Assembly: GCA_026874595.1 (NCBI GenBank)
Contig: CM049319.1
Span: 61,696,917-61,760,916 of the forward strand
Source: Sipunculus nudus
Lineage: Eukaryota; Annelida; Sipuncula; Golfingiida; Sipunculidae
Reading direction: 5' to 3'
DNA: 64,000 nt
Shown here: in pieces, positions 23,876-37,614 of the stretch
Position numbering within the stretch: position 1 is the stretch's first letter
Layout of the letters: the number at the start of each line of letters is the position of its first letter
Position numbers and translations under genes: made by a program
Notes under the pieces: generated by a model
Database searches by the model: none
What the model saw: only the letters and a program-made list of their open reading frames with translations
Told to the model about the DNA's origin: nothing

Positions 23876-26800
23876 AATCCAAGAACATGCATGATAACAA
23901 GTGGCCCGTATATAAAACTATAGGCCATGACGCCTTTATGAATCCGACACACCTCTGAAAGCCAAAACACATATAGGGATAGGTAAAAATGACTTAATTT
24001 CGATTTTATCCGACACAACAACAGGTAGAGAATGTGTCAGAATCTGTCTTCTTCATATGAAAATTAGGGATCTAGGTAAATTAACACCAGAAATATGGTG
24101 ACTTGCCTACATTTTGGTAAAGTTTTTCATTTCACAGTTTTGCGCTGTTTTTGACCTCAACTGTATTTATAAACATCTTTTCTCAGCAATATCCGTGTGC
24201 GCCCCTTCTTCAGGGAACAGTCTCGTATACTGTGATTAGCTCCAACTAAACACCCGTCAAGAATTTTTTCTACAAATTTGAAATAAAATTAAAATTCTGA
24301 CTTCAATACAAAATAAATCTATAATTTTTATATCGTTCTCATATATATATTAAGTTATTCATATATTCACTTACAGGTGGTGCGTATATTTTATACAATT
24401 AAGTTTTGCTTGCATAAAATGATAATATTTAAAAGACTTTCCATTTGAAAATGTACACAAGAGAATATTGTAAAACCTCTGAATGAAAAAAGGTGCCAAT
24501 ATGACTGTTCTTTACAACATCTTTTTGTATTTACAAAGTGATCATTTAGTACCGAACACCTAAACCCTCAAACCTCACGCGACTTGAGAGATAGGCGATC
24601 AGTGAATGATTATAAAGGGAACTTCTGTGTTGGTTGTTAAAGGCACATAGCACATCCCTTGTAACGAATAACACGTAACACGTGTTTTTATGCTGCAGAC
24701 TCTGTTATTTAAACGTCAATGCATGGTCTGTCTTGGCACTGCATGGATGCCAACTGAAGACAGTTTGGCGATTATTCTATCAAGTTATGTTTTAATAATT
24801 AAGCAGTTATCACAGTGTACAGACCACAAGCTTATCTATAATATTACATAATAATTAAACGATACAATTTTACATTTTATTTTGATAAATACTGGATTTC
24901 TAATCGCCTTATGGTCGGTTATCACCACGGTCACGTTTTATGAGCTTATATAAAAAAGCATTTTCACGTTTTTAAACAAATACATGCGACAAATGCTCAG
25001 TGATAACCAATGGTTAAACTTTTTATCTGTGTGTGAATAACACCGTTACTTTCAAGGGTATAACACCGTTATTTCTGCTACGCACAAGTATTCTCTGATA
25101 TTGATTTTACTGTACTATATGCGGTCTTGATATTTTGTAGTTTTTAATTACTTATCCATTCTTTAAATTTTTTTCCCGTGCTTTATGTTTTTGTGCTGTA
25201 GAACTTTAATTCTAAAATCGTAACTTTAATTTCGTCAGCATAATACATTACAGAACTTAAATCCGTTTAATCATATTTTTTATTTTTTTTTTAAATTAGC
25301 AGATCATTAATTGTGAAAAAGCTTCAATAGATCTAATTAACAAATATATTAAACAAAAAGAGGGAAGCGAGAAATTATTTGATATTGAAAGACTACTACT
25401 TTATATACACATTGAGACAGGTTTCCCTGATTTTCTGTATCTGGAGTCAGAAAATGGACCCCTTTACCTCAGGGACACTTAATTGACAGTCCTATAATAC
25501 AGGTCATGCAATTCAGTGTAACATCTGAATTTTGAAGTTTTTTTTGCCTATTTTGAACAATTTATACTTGATTTTTACATAAAACATTTCTCTCTGAGGA
25601 TGTGTTACTTAAACAAAGTGACAAATGCAGCTTGTTTGTCTCCTTTTCACATATTTCCAGTTTGAAAAGATGAAGTGAAGCACAAGTATTCGGACACTTT
25701 ATCTTTGATTGGCCTCAGATTAATAAAATAATTGACCGATGCTGTTAATTTTGTTTGAGATAGTTCTAGACATACATAAAAGACAAACAGTAGGGGGTTG
25801 TAATGTCACCTGGCATATAATGGCTAGAGCCAACCAGAGCAAGCCCGACCAAATCACGACTCCGTATTTCATCTTGCTCTGTGACCCCGCGGTGTATGGA
25901 ATTTAGATCACACTCGCTTCGATTTCAGATGACATCCCGGTGACTTGTATTCGATTTCATATAATCCACGGGGGTAACTTAAAATCGATTTCAGATTACC
26001 CCCTACTATTCAATGCTACCTCTTCAAAACAGTTGTTTATTTACGTTTATTTACTTAAAATTCATATAATTATACTTTCTTCTTGAATTTCCAAATTAGT
26101 TTGAATCTTTGTATACCTTATTTATGCGCGTAATCTGTCATGCGCTTCGCTTAAATGGATGAGATTATGCAAATTTAATTAACAATATAATTAACATTTT
26201 GCCACAATTTTTTTTTCATATATTAATTCCATATTTTAAATTTCGTATCTTTCACGTGGTTTATTAAAAATAATTTATAACAAGTTAAAAGCACAAGGAT
26301 TTATCACAAGCTAAAAGGGGATATCTTCACACCAGGTCAGGAACATTATAGCAAGGCTTTGTGACCATAAAGTCGTTTTGTCGACTTAATGCCAACTAAA
26401 CACAGTGTATGGTTTGGGAAGTTCTGGTCGGCTCTAGGCATTATTCCAGATATAGCATTAAAAGCCCTCTTTGTTTGATATTCTTGTGTTTTGCGTAAAC
26501 TTTGAAAATATAGACATTTACTGTCAAGTATATTAAATCTATGGACACCAAATGGATGGCGGCCAAATGCTTGTTTCCCTTCACAAGCCCCGTAATTACT
26601 TAGCCTTGGACAGCCGGTGCATGTGACCACTCTTAAGAAAAAGAAAGTTTTTCCTAGGAATTTACTTATAAAATTGTTCAAAAGAGACTAAAATGTGATT
26701 ATTTTCTATATGTTGCATAGGGAATGTCATTACAGACACGCGTGTCCTTACATATACACTGAAACGTTTCAACAAGTCGCACAACCACACGTTCGGGAGT

Positions 26801-27510
26801 CTGTATACCACATATAGCAGTTCCCTTTTAAGATTGTTCTCTCTGTACCTTGGATTACTGCTTAAAGTAGCTTTTTATTTAATGTGTAAACACACAATTT
26901 ATTTTTTGTTGTTGTCAATTGCTTTGATGCAGATAATAATTGTTTTAACAAAAAAAAACAGCCATGCTTATATAATAAAAATGACATTATTATTTGGCAA
27001 CATATATATAGAAATTTCAACTTTAGATAATTCACCAAAAATAATAATTATATGTTCCTACTAGGTGTTTCATTAGGTTTGAGTTATATTTTAGCGAAAG
27101 CAAAAATGCGAAATCAAGCTGTATAGCCGCATGCGGTCGCGTGAATTCTGTGGATGGTTTTATATTCGCGGGGCTAAAGTTTCGAGATTTTCATTTATTT
27201 CATCGTTTTGCGAGGGTTCCATTTTCGCGATCTCACAACGCAAAAAGACATATACACATGTAGAGTATAACCATTATCATTTGAACTGATTATATCAAAT
27301 TTTATGTGACCAAAATATTTTAACAAAAAATATTGTTCGCTTATGCATGGCAGACAATTGGAAAGATATGATATCAATCTTTAAATATAGATGATCTATT
27401 TTTATTCATAATATCATCCTTTTCCTTTTCAACTTTGCCTTTAACGATGGGACCTCTCATTCACGAAGGAGTTATTTTCGCGATTATACCCCTTTCTTTT
27501 CGATAACTTT

Positions 27511-27554
<44 letters not shown>

Positions 27555-29811
27555 GTAAAACACATTTAATGGAATGCCTTTGGGGAAAATTGGTAAAAAA
27601 ACTTTTAAAAAGTTATAGCCCTACGAATACAAATGCACCGTTGAGCAATTAAACTTAAGTTTCGTGACAAAGGGGAATAAGATAAGCATATACTGTAGTT
27701 AAATGCTACGGTTTTGTCAGCTTGGGTCCGCGAAAAAGAGCGTTGTATCGTATGGCCAACTTTTTTTCCCTATATAGTATAACCCACCCCTGGATTTTTT
27801 TTTCATGTCACGCCTGTCCTGAAATGTTTAACCCGAGCTCGGCGTTCACCGTGTCTAACTTAATGATAAAGTTTAACATATTGTCAAGATTGGGGAAATA
27901 TAATAGTAAAATTGTAATTTTAGGGAATTTTGAGTGAAAATGTACACCTGTAAGGAATAAAGAGCTGTAATCAGATCGCAGATAGCTCGGTATCTATCTG
28001 CTTTGGGTTAACCTTGCCTTCTGTTATTATAAGAGCCGCTAATACAGAGAGCCTGTTCTTCGATTAGCATGAAAGTCGTGACAGCAAGCAAGAGGCAGAC
28101 GCAACTTTAGACCCTACTGGGACTTTAATAAAAGCTAGTAATCAGTCGCACAGGCCCTATGAATTTGTCTATTAAATTGCGTTCACGTAACACAAGGCCC
28201 ATGCCATTTAACAATATGGGGACAAATTGACGGACTTCTTTGGATGCTGGAATTGACTGTATAATGGAATGGGAACTGCCCTGATTTGGAATGTAAATAA
28301 TATGTCGCCCTATTGTCGGAAGATCACGGCAATTTCAAGACATCTGAAAACCATCCCTAATTTTCATTGCTATACCCCAGTATATAACGCCCTGTCCATG
28401 AACACAGATCCTTTTACCAATTCAGAGGGTATAATCAGAATTAGTTGTTATTAATCCCCCGGCTTGACTGTCAGTTTAATGAAAATTAATGTGTACTGGA
28501 AGTTGATCCTGATAAATTCTATACTAAAGTGCTGTGAATGCGTTAAATCCTTAACATCGTCCCAGATCACGTAGGTTTATAATGCACGAAGTACAGATGA
28601 AGTTTCACTTTCATTTAAGCCAGTGTATGTATTAAAAAGACACCGAAAGTTGTTTAAGGAACCAAGATATTTGATAATTTTTTTTCCAAAAAAATTATCA
28701 ATTTTATTTAATTATTTTGTAATTTGACTAACACATTGATTCAATTATTTAATTATGTTTTTTTATATTGTCGTTATTTAATATCTTTTTTTTCATTGCA
28801 TACATCTAATTTCATCTTCATTCCAATTAATCTGAATTGCAATCTGTCTGTTTATACGGGAACAGAAATATACTAGTAAGTCATTTCCTGTCGAAATTTC
28901 ACGACTCTAAACATAATTTAAAATTCATACATCTGTACATGTCTGTATATATTTTTGATGTATCATGCAAGATTATATATAGATGTCATATACCTACACG
29001 TATGTGTATCATACAAGGTCATATATATAAATATATATATATTAAGATATCATATATATTATTCTGTGAGATCTGGGGTTTTTTTTACCCAAAATAAATA
29101 AAGATGTTTAGATCTGTCGCTTTAGAATGTACTTGGCTTTGGATAATCTTCATTTAATCAGTAAAACATAAAAAAGAGCACTCACTCAGATAGAACATTG
29201 AAATAGTTTTATGTATACATAAAAACTGGACATTTAAAGTCATATATATTGGAGGAATTCAAATTTCCAGTTGCCGATACATTGATGTTTTTTACCCACA
29301 AATATTTTTTTTATTCCAAAGGATACTTCTCTTGAAATTATTGAGTTACTTCTCAGAAACCTTCGCTTCTGACGCAATATGAATTAATTACCGAAAAACT
29401 TATTTTCTTTTCACATTAACTCAGACGCATTGCTCGTTTGCTACCTATGTCTTTGCATGTTTTTGCATGAAAACCTCCATGCAGCTTACGTGGCAAGTAT
29501 AGGAATCTGATATAAGCAGGTGCACGCTGTGATTTTATTTGAATTTTCATAAGCCAAGCGTGCACGTTACGAAATTTCGATACGACATGATACGAAGCAA
29601 GATATACGGCACGAAATCCCGGGTTCTTGGTCTCCTGTCGCAACATGTACCGGTATGTTGATATAAGGTTCTACGTTCTTCGCTTCGTATCGTAACGTAT
29701 TTTTCGAGCATGTTCGAAATTTTCGTATCGTAACTGTCTTCCTATATCGTATCGTACCATATTCCATAACGCGTACACTGGGCTTAAAGGGGCGTAGTCC
29801 TTTTAATTGTC
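23871..29811. other. Gene-free AT-rich stretch
   Basis: Mostly unique, AT-rich, non-coding by inspection. It has a (TA)n tract at 27512-27551, GCGAAAA/TTCGCG-rich repeat-like sequence at 27090-27240 and 27460-27500, and a more complex unique segment at 27960-28280 with several AGATA/TATCT words. The longest frame (minus strand, 26346-26681, 111 codons) has no recognisable domain and no splice support. Confidence 0.5.
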
Positions 29812-30213
29812 TAAAGCTGTGTTTCCATGTATTCGCAAAAAACGTATCCGCAAAAGACGTACGTACGTTCCATGGCGCGCAGTCCGCAAAAACTGTTTCC
29901 ATAAGTACGTACGTTTTTCTTGCGGATACCCTTTTGCGTGCCTCTTTTGAAACTGCAAGGACGACAGGCAGGAAGAAGGTCAATATGTCTCATCACACCT
30001 GGCGCCGGGGCACTGTTGGGAAATGTAGACATTTTTGACATCTGCAAAACGGATGAATTGCTCACCGTTCCGTTTCGATGCGGTCCAGTTTTGCGGATAC
30101 GCATGCGGAGAACGTTAAAACGTACCGTGGAAACAGTTCATCTTGAAAAGAGGGATGCTATTTTTTGCGTACGGGACGTACGGGATTTATGGATACATGG
30201 AAACACAGCTTTA
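29812..30213. mobile_element. Fold-back MITE, 402 bp, 21-bp perfect TIRs
   Basis: TAAAGCTGTGTTTCCATGTA at 29812 is matched by its exact complement ending at 30213. Subterminal words are also mirrored: TATCCGCAAAA (29842) against TTTTGCGGATA (30092), and ACGTACGTACGTT against AACGTACC. CTGTTTCCATG recurs inside (29899) and just outside (30268, 30289). No transposase. Frames through it on both strands are by-products of the inverted repeats. The target-site duplication is ambiguous because TAA/TTA extend the TIR. Confidence 0.82.
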
Positions 30214-30320
30214 ATATCGTAGTCTTAATTGTATACGCAATAAATCGCAACCCTTTTTTAAGATGCACTGTTTCCATGTGTACGTTTTAACTGTTTCCAT
30301 GCATGTGTCCGTAAATCTCG

Positions 30321-30439
<119 letters not shown>

Positions 30440-30785
30440 CTGGTCGTTAAATACCTTATAGATTCCCAATCTCAAATTTTCTGAGGATTTCAACGATGTC
30501 TTGGAACGCACCCACTACAAATTGTAAGATATCGCAAGAATTTCTTTTTGTCCTGTTCGAAAAGAAAGTCGTATAAATGAAATGGAAAATTATTGTTGAT
30601 TGGTCGCAGACAATCATAAACAACTGCAAACCTGCGAACTGTAAAGAAATATTTGCAGAAAAGCCCACTTAACCTTGTCCTGTATATACCATGACTTTGA
30701 CGGGCCCCGACTCAATCATGCAAGTTAAATAAGGGAAGTATCTGCAGCACGACCCTCAACCAGGGTCACGCATAATGAAAGGAAA

Positions 30786-30813
30786 CCCCCCCCCCCCCAA
30801 AAAAAAAAAAAAA
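30786..30813. repeat. C13-A15 homopolymer pair
   Basis: CCCCC... (30786-30798) directly followed by a run of A (30799-30813). Confidence 0.9.
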
Positions 30814-32339
30814 TTCTGGACCGTTCAGACAGGATAATTAACTGCGAAGACCAAATGATATATGACATTTATGTGGCTAAATAAAATCTTCTTATAACGC
30901 AGTGTTTATTATAATTACATAGAATATCTGACATGTCTTGCGTATTATATTGTAACTTACAGTGCTAACCCCCATACATGGGTCCTCCGTTCATGTGTAC
31001 AATGATGGGGGAGTCAAGGGAGTTTGGGAAGTACACGCTCAAGTAGCGTATTTTAAGATATTTATTAAAGCCATGTTTGACCTTTGTGTGTATTATGTGC
31101 ACCATATAAGACTTGTTTCTGGTCATTCCTCTCCTAGTTTTAGCGAGCACCAGCACATACATCACTGGTTTACTCGTCCACGACGTTGTATGGATGTAAC
31201 TTGTGTGAGCAATGTCAACTCGTGACCACGACATACTTAAAAGGGTCCAATCACCTATAAAGCATGTCTAATTAACACGAAAAATAGATACTTCTCTTTA
31301 AAATAATTTTTTACCTGCCAAAATATTGCCCTGAAACCGTTTGCTTACTTCTGTACATGAGTGTAAAAACAGTGGACCGGGCGCGATCAAAGGTGTCAAC
31401 ATATAAACACAGCGCGGGCACTGCCCGGCCACAATACGTTAATCAGGAGATACCCTGACTGTTTTGGCCCAAAAATGTAATACATGATTCCGCTGGTTGA
31501 AAAAACCGCCTGTTAAGGCTTAAAATAGGACCTATGGTCACGCGGCTTGTTATAGTAAACAGACAAACGTCGGCCGTGTTTACCAACACGCATACCCATA
31601 ACAAGATGTTAAAACAGCAATATACAAGGTACTGAGACTGTGACTGTTGGGTTGGTTTTGCTGGGGAACGGCATAATATTGCTCCTGATTATGTCCCTTT
31701 AACCGTGTCATGCCGGGGATTGTCCTGCCCCGCATTGAAAATCGTAGCATGTACCGCAGCGAAGAGAATCCTTAAAAAAAAGCCGTATCTTGTGAGGCCT
31801 TTTGGAAAATAGCGGTCTGTGTCCCCAACACGGATGGTGTTTCCCAGGGTGTAACGAGTGGATCGGAAACCCAGCGTCAAACAACGTGCCTCTGTGAAAA
31901 ACCGCAAAGTTAGATATGATTTATTTGTTTATTCCACTCTTGCGCTCAAATGATAGAAAAGGCCCAAAAATGGGATTGATTGATGGTGATTACACTGCTA
32001 AGCCTACATTCGTCATAAAAACAGCAGACGCAATAAAATAATACATAATAGGCCAACATTTCCAAGTTCAGAGAAGTTAATTCAAACAGGAGAATTACTC
32101 CACTGGTAAATAGGCGCTGTCACGTGTAATATCAAATTAAATGGACGCTGTCGCACGTTTTCTGTAGGTTTATCATGTACGTCCTCAGTAGCTATATAAT
32201 CGCTACAGAATACTTCGCTCCGGGCTAATTTTTCATGTGGTGAAGAACAAATCCACACTCAATTTATATTAAAATAAAATACGGCAGAGCTGGGTTTGTC
32301 TTAAGCAGCATAAAGAGAAATAGATGAGGATTTTCCCGA

Positions 32340-32820
32340 GGGGTTTTCCCATATTTCGTAGTCCTCCTTCACGCAGTGATGGGGTCGACAGACAAAGAGT
32401 GCGGCTTTATGGGTCCCCATGATTTCAAGAGACGCCCGATCCTGAGAACAAAGCACTGTGATGAGACGGCGTTTTTACTTCTTAATGAGCCCGAGAGGGG
32501 CGCCCCGTTTGACAGCTCCCCTCTGTCTGTTGGAGATACGTGGATTAGCAGTCTCCCTTATCACGACGCGCACCCGGGCCCGTTATTCATAAGGCCTTTC
32601 TCATGCTAACAGCTTCATCGTCGGTTTTCTTTACGGGCTATTTATAATAGGAAGGGTGGAGAACCATACCGCGCGCCTGCCTGTAATAGATTCATTGTGC
32701 TAGCCCATCGGGTGGGTTGCTTTAGACTCGCTTCCGCGTGTCCCCAAATGACGGCTCTGATAATTTCCGATCTCTAGCGATGTGACTCCCGCCCTAAGTT
32801 GGTCATGATCTGACGATACA
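32340..32820. promoter_or_regulatory. Candidate cis-regulatory segment (unique, GC-richer)
   Basis: Clearly less AT-rich than its surroundings and free of repeats. It contains GGATTAG (Otx/bicoid-like), CTTATCACG (GATA-like), TTTGACAGC (Meis-like) and GGCTATTTATAATAGG (MEF2-like). A 77-codon frame (32376-32609) runs through it but shows no domain. The role as an enhancer of the LMO gene or another neighbour is inference only. Confidence 0.25.
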
Positions 32821-33427
32821 TGTGTACCCGAGACCTGTCTTCACTGTAACGGGCGTGGGACCAAAAGAAAATGGGTAAGGAAACCAATATGGACACAGAA
32901 GGGGGTTTCGAACTAAATAAAAATAATGAAAACTAAAGAAGAATGGACAGCAAAATGCAGATATAAATATTATAATTCTGTTTTGTAAACTTTTTGTTAG
33001 CAGTGTTTAAAAAATAACGCTTCTCGTATTATAGGAGCGCTATATTATTTTATCGATTCAGGATCACAGCGTTTTTATATGGACTTGGCTAAGAATACTC
33101 TACAACCCGTCTCAAAGCCAGCAGAGTGCATCTCTTAGTCTATTGGTAAACCTCCGCCAGGTGGCGGGAGGTATAATTCTTTACCCTCAGTATGTCTATC
33201 AGCAGAGTTACGCACATAATGGTCCTGAGCATATTTTTAATATAAATATTTTTTTTCAGTTAAGGACATCCAAGGAAAAATAATTAAATTTTCGGGTCAA
33301 TTTGGATTACCATAAACAATTGAATGTATTATTTTCCATTGTTACGACTACATATATATAGCTGTTGGTCGGGATGAGCTGGTGGCCTAATGATCGTTCT
33401 AACATGCACTTTTCATAAAAAGTCATA

Positions 33428-33558
33428 AAAGGGTTTTAAAAAATAACCCCTTGAACAGAAACCCTCTGTGTCATAGTTCTTTTGCCAAAATAGTTTCTGT
33501 TAGTTTATGAAACCTTTTCTTAAACAGAAACTCTTTCAGAGGCCTTTGAAAACCCTTT
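33428..33558. mobile_element. Small inverted-repeat element, 131 bp
   Basis: AAAGGGTTTT at 33428-33437 is matched by AAAACCCTTT at 33549-33558. Internally, GAACAGAAACCCTCTG and TAAACAGAAACTCTTTCAG are direct repeats. No coding capacity. MITE is the likeliest reading. Confidence 0.6.
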
Positions 33559-34719
33559 ATTTTTTACAGTACAGTTGACTGATGTTTGTGACAACAGCAT
33601 GTTGAGATTATTTTCAGTTATATTTTTATTTTCATTTATATGGAATAGAAATTTATCATAAATGATAAATGATTTTGTCAATATTTCTTTATTTTATTTA
33701 AAAAAATATATATATATATTATTTCATACACCCCAACGGTCGATTTAAATTATATACCTACTGCCTATATGTGAAATAGACGGTGTTATATCATGATTAA
33801 AAGAATATCATATATCGGAAAAGAACGACATATATAACATCATATACTTGTCTTCCTTACGGCTAGATTAAAGAATTAAAGATAAAATTGAAAGCCACCC
33901 TGCATTAGGACAGGTCTGCATGCCACGGGGAATGGATTGAAATGAATAAAAAGAGTATGTATGTATATAAAATGCCTGCGCGTGTGTTTTCGTGCACATG
34001 TTGAAGGCCATGCATGCACCGATGATCGATTATTTATCGATTACTAAATGTATATAAGGATATTTATATAGAATTACACCTAAAATATTGATAATAGTCA
34101 AGGTAATAGCCGGGTTGTTGACACTTATTCGTTGAACAAGGTTATGTTTTAATGCTGTTAATTTTTTATTCCTTGGTCTGGGGACAGGGGTTCCTATGAT
34201 TAACTTAAAGGAAAATCAAAATAAATAAAGTACTAGGCATAACCAAAGGAAAGCACGCAGGCCGGGAACGCCAGCTGTATCAGTTTATTCTAATATAGTT
34301 TCACAAATAAGAAGATTCTGTTGTTAGAATTAGATTACATACTTTAACAGACGTAAGTGAAATTTATAGTGCAAAACACTCTAACGTCCTATTATCTTCA
34401 ATTTATTTATGATTTAAGGATGTTCCCCTTGTGGATAAATGTTTTCGGGTATTGTGTTAAGAGTATCTCTGTCTATTATGAGTCCTTTTTTTGCGACAGA
34501 GAATTATACTGACGTGTAAGGAGCGTCGGTGTCGCATAATTGACATAACAAAATAAAAAACAATCGACACGTATAAATGTCATCTGTCCTGACGCAGATT
34601 GGCAAACAATTTGACTATATCAATCACGTTGTTTCTAAAGAGCGAAAATGATAGATATACTGTGGGGAAAACGAGGCGTTATTTCAATAAATGTAGGCGT
34701 CGATTGGTAGAGGTAATGA

Positions 34720-35180
34720 AATAAACGCGAGATTACTTAATATTAATTCGCAGTTTGAACTCTTCGTAACCCTTCTAGCGACTCCTTGCCGGGGCCATCC
34801 CTCATCATTCTCGCGCGAGCTTTTGTGAGTACAATGACTTATTATGTTGCAGGCCATCGTATTGTGGTTTTATCAAATCCGCTGCAATGATTTCAGATAT
34901 ATTCAGATAGCTGACATGACAAATGCTCCTATTTGCCCCATTATCGCAGACAGCTGCTATATTTTATGGCCTCTCCGAGGCTTGAATATTTACAATCAGC
35001 AACAATGAGCGTGGCTCGCGTGGTGAGCTCACGAGCGCGCCTCTCGTGTGCACAGCGGGAGAACGTGAGTTTGAACGTCAAATTTTATAGAGAGTTTTAA
35101 TGCTATGCTAATTGAACCATTGTTCGCATGGAAGGCTCTCGCCACGTTCAATTAAGAGCTGACAGACGTGCATACAATGA
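34720..35180. promoter_or_regulatory. Candidate cis-regulatory segment with homeodomain, GATA and Sox-like words
   Basis: Unique sequence with several TAATTA/CAATTAAG-type sites, AGATAG, ACCATTGTTCG and ACAATGAGC (Sox-like), TGACAG/CTGACA words and a GTGAGCTCAC palindrome near 35020. Density of such words is suggestive only; no computation was done. Confidence 0.22.
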
Positions 35181-35425
35181 AAAAAGAACATGGACAGGCA
35201 TAAAATTACAAAACTGTAATTCATACCATGTTACCATTTGTTTCAATACTTGATGTATTGCAATGACATGACACCTTAGCCATGTTTTGATGAATGATTA
35301 AGATAACTTTAGAACATGTCAGACAATATAACAGGCCCCATGTCTATGGTAGCTTGTAAGGCAACTACTAATATTCAAGTTTATCAGATCTGTCCGACTG
35401 TCTGCAATCGTGTACGCGTATGCAA

Positions 35426-35433
<8 letters not shown>

Positions 35434-35506
<73 letters not shown>
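35434..35506. repeat. Compound (CA)n(TA)n microsatellite
   Basis: CA repeats to 35460 followed by TA repeats with one TATG interruption. Confidence 0.95.
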
Positions 35507-35754
35507 GGTAGGATACAAAAACTTTATATATAGATAATAAAACTCTCCCATTCAGAAATATAGGGAAGAAAACTGTCCGTGACATAAAATCCGTAAAATC
35601 GTTTTAGTATCAAGCGAATATATATTTATAATATTATGTCTCAGGTTTAATTTGGTTGAAAAGGGTCCCCTGCTTTATCCTCTGTTGTATAAGTATGAAA
35701 ATACATTGTTAGCTTGGCCTAGATATATTTGTAAAGTCCCATGCATGAACAGAC

Positions 35755-35756
<2 letters not shown>

Positions 35757-35827
<71 letters not shown>

Positions 35828-35856
35828 ATATATATATATTATATACATGTATATAG
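35757..35856. repeat. (TA)n microsatellite, about 100 bp
   Basis: TA run interrupted by TTATATA phase shifts; the longest such tract in the window together with 1089-1171. Confidence 0.95.
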
Positions 35857-37614
35857 ATTGATAACTCATAACGTTGTCATTTATTTGTTATGAATGCAAC
35901 CCATTCTACCCATTCTGACACTTTGCTTGATAACGATATAAGCAAAATCATTGAATGATATAGGGCCCTAGATGACGTTAGCTTTCAAGATTTTATCAAA
36001 TAAAGATACAACAGGCATTTTGAAAACATATAACAAGCTAATTTCCTATATGCGAAAACTGCAGGGCTGCATGCAACAGGTTAGTGGGTCATTAATACAA
36101 GTAGCCATTAGTGTCATTTGTGTCCCAGTTATGTCATATATAAAGAGAGTCTGGTGTTTTCATTTTAATTATAAACAAACTTAATGTGGTCTGATACTAG
36201 TATATCAAAAACGATATCTGACTGACTGAAAGTGAAGTCGGCGCTCGAGCCAATCGCAGGTCCCCGGAAAATCCGGCCACACTGGCTACCTCAGCAAAGA
36301 CAAAGTTTGACAGATCGGTCCCATCTGTTTTTGAAACACATTTCCTGTTAGGTCATTTTGGGGGGGGGGGAGGTTGGGGAGGGGAGGGTGGAGACACACA
36401 TGCAGTACGCCTCGTCAGAGGATTAGCCGAATATGTGGTGATTGACACAAGGACTTATACGTGCATGGGCACGTGATTCGTGGGCACACATGCACACACA
36501 TAAACTCGCGTACACACAGACGCAAGCAACACGCAAACATGGTTGGAGCTATAAAATATAAGCACAATAAATGTGAAAAAAATTTAATTATTGATTAATA
36601 CATTCGTGTACCATGTCCAAGTAATGATCTTAAACTTTCGGAGCATGCAAATTTTAATATTTATATTATTAATACCCAGAAAATGTAATATAATTCATAA
36701 ATAATGTAATATACAATACAGAACCATTTTATCCCCAAAAAGTAAGATGGAAGCACCGTGTTGCCTGCAGCAGTAGCACAATAAGGATTTAGTTAACTGA
36801 TTCCCTGTATATCTACGGCAGCGAAGCCGGTCCTTCTGGAGCCGGTTTAGAATGTGTTATATGTAGTAGCTTCATTAGTCTGATGGCAGGGGTACACATT
36901 CCAATAGCAATTTAATATCGTTTCTATTCTATTCATTCAACTAAAGTATTGGCTTTGCTGACAGTTTTGCATGAACAGTGATTACATAAGGTTCCAATGA
37001 TATAAAACCCTGAAAGTCCGCTTTCAGTCGAACCTGGCCCAGCGCCATGCAGCTATAGTGACGATTTCGGGGTAGCAAAGCGGAACTGTCGGAGAGAGTT
37101 AAGCCAAGACTTATGTAGTAACTGGAGGACAGCGGAGTTGTATTCCACTGCATAGTACCACCGTTTATGTACAAGACGCGGTGTTCGGGGTATATAACTT
37201 AGGGTTCCGATATGCTTACACCATGGAGGTATAATTAGTGTACACATCCTTGAAATCCCATTTTTGCCTCCGCCAGGTGGGTATGCATGTATCCCCATTC
37301 GTGTGTTTTTCCGTGTGTCTATGTGAATGTTCACAACTCACGTCAAGAGCGGATGCTACATGGAATTTTCAGGACATTTCGGAAATGGACCAATGAAGAA
37401 TCGAATAGATTTTGGTGTAGATCTGGAAAATGATTCGGATTCAGGCGCGTCTTCAACGAGTTTTCATAAATGTACAGTCACGATCCGCGATTGAACCTGG
37501 CTGGGAATATGAGGCGAAAATTGAAAATTGAATGCAAACACGGGTTTGGGAGCATCCACAATACGGAGCCCCTACATGGCAGAGGCCTGCATTCCTTATA
37601 ATGCATATAAATAG
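35857..37614. other. Gene-free stretch with repeat fragments
   Basis: Mostly unique. GCCTCCGCCAGGTGG at 37266-37280 also occurs in part at 33155-33175 (CCTCCGCCAGGTGGCGGGAGG) and marks a dispersed repeat fragment. Frames at 36941-37334 on the minus strand show no domain. Confidence 0.45.

Noticed and set aside
26346-26681. 111-codon minus-strand frame, the longest outside the retroelement
   Set aside because: No domain, no signal peptide, no convincing splice context and no related copy; length is within chance for this composition.
29567-30222. Overlapping frames of 97-138 codons on both strands
   Set aside because: They run through the inverted-repeat MITE and its flanks; the mirrored frames come from the repeat.
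36941-37334. Overlapping 77- and 93-codon minus-strand frames
   Set aside because: Different frames over the same bases, no domain, and a dispersed repeat fragment lies inside.
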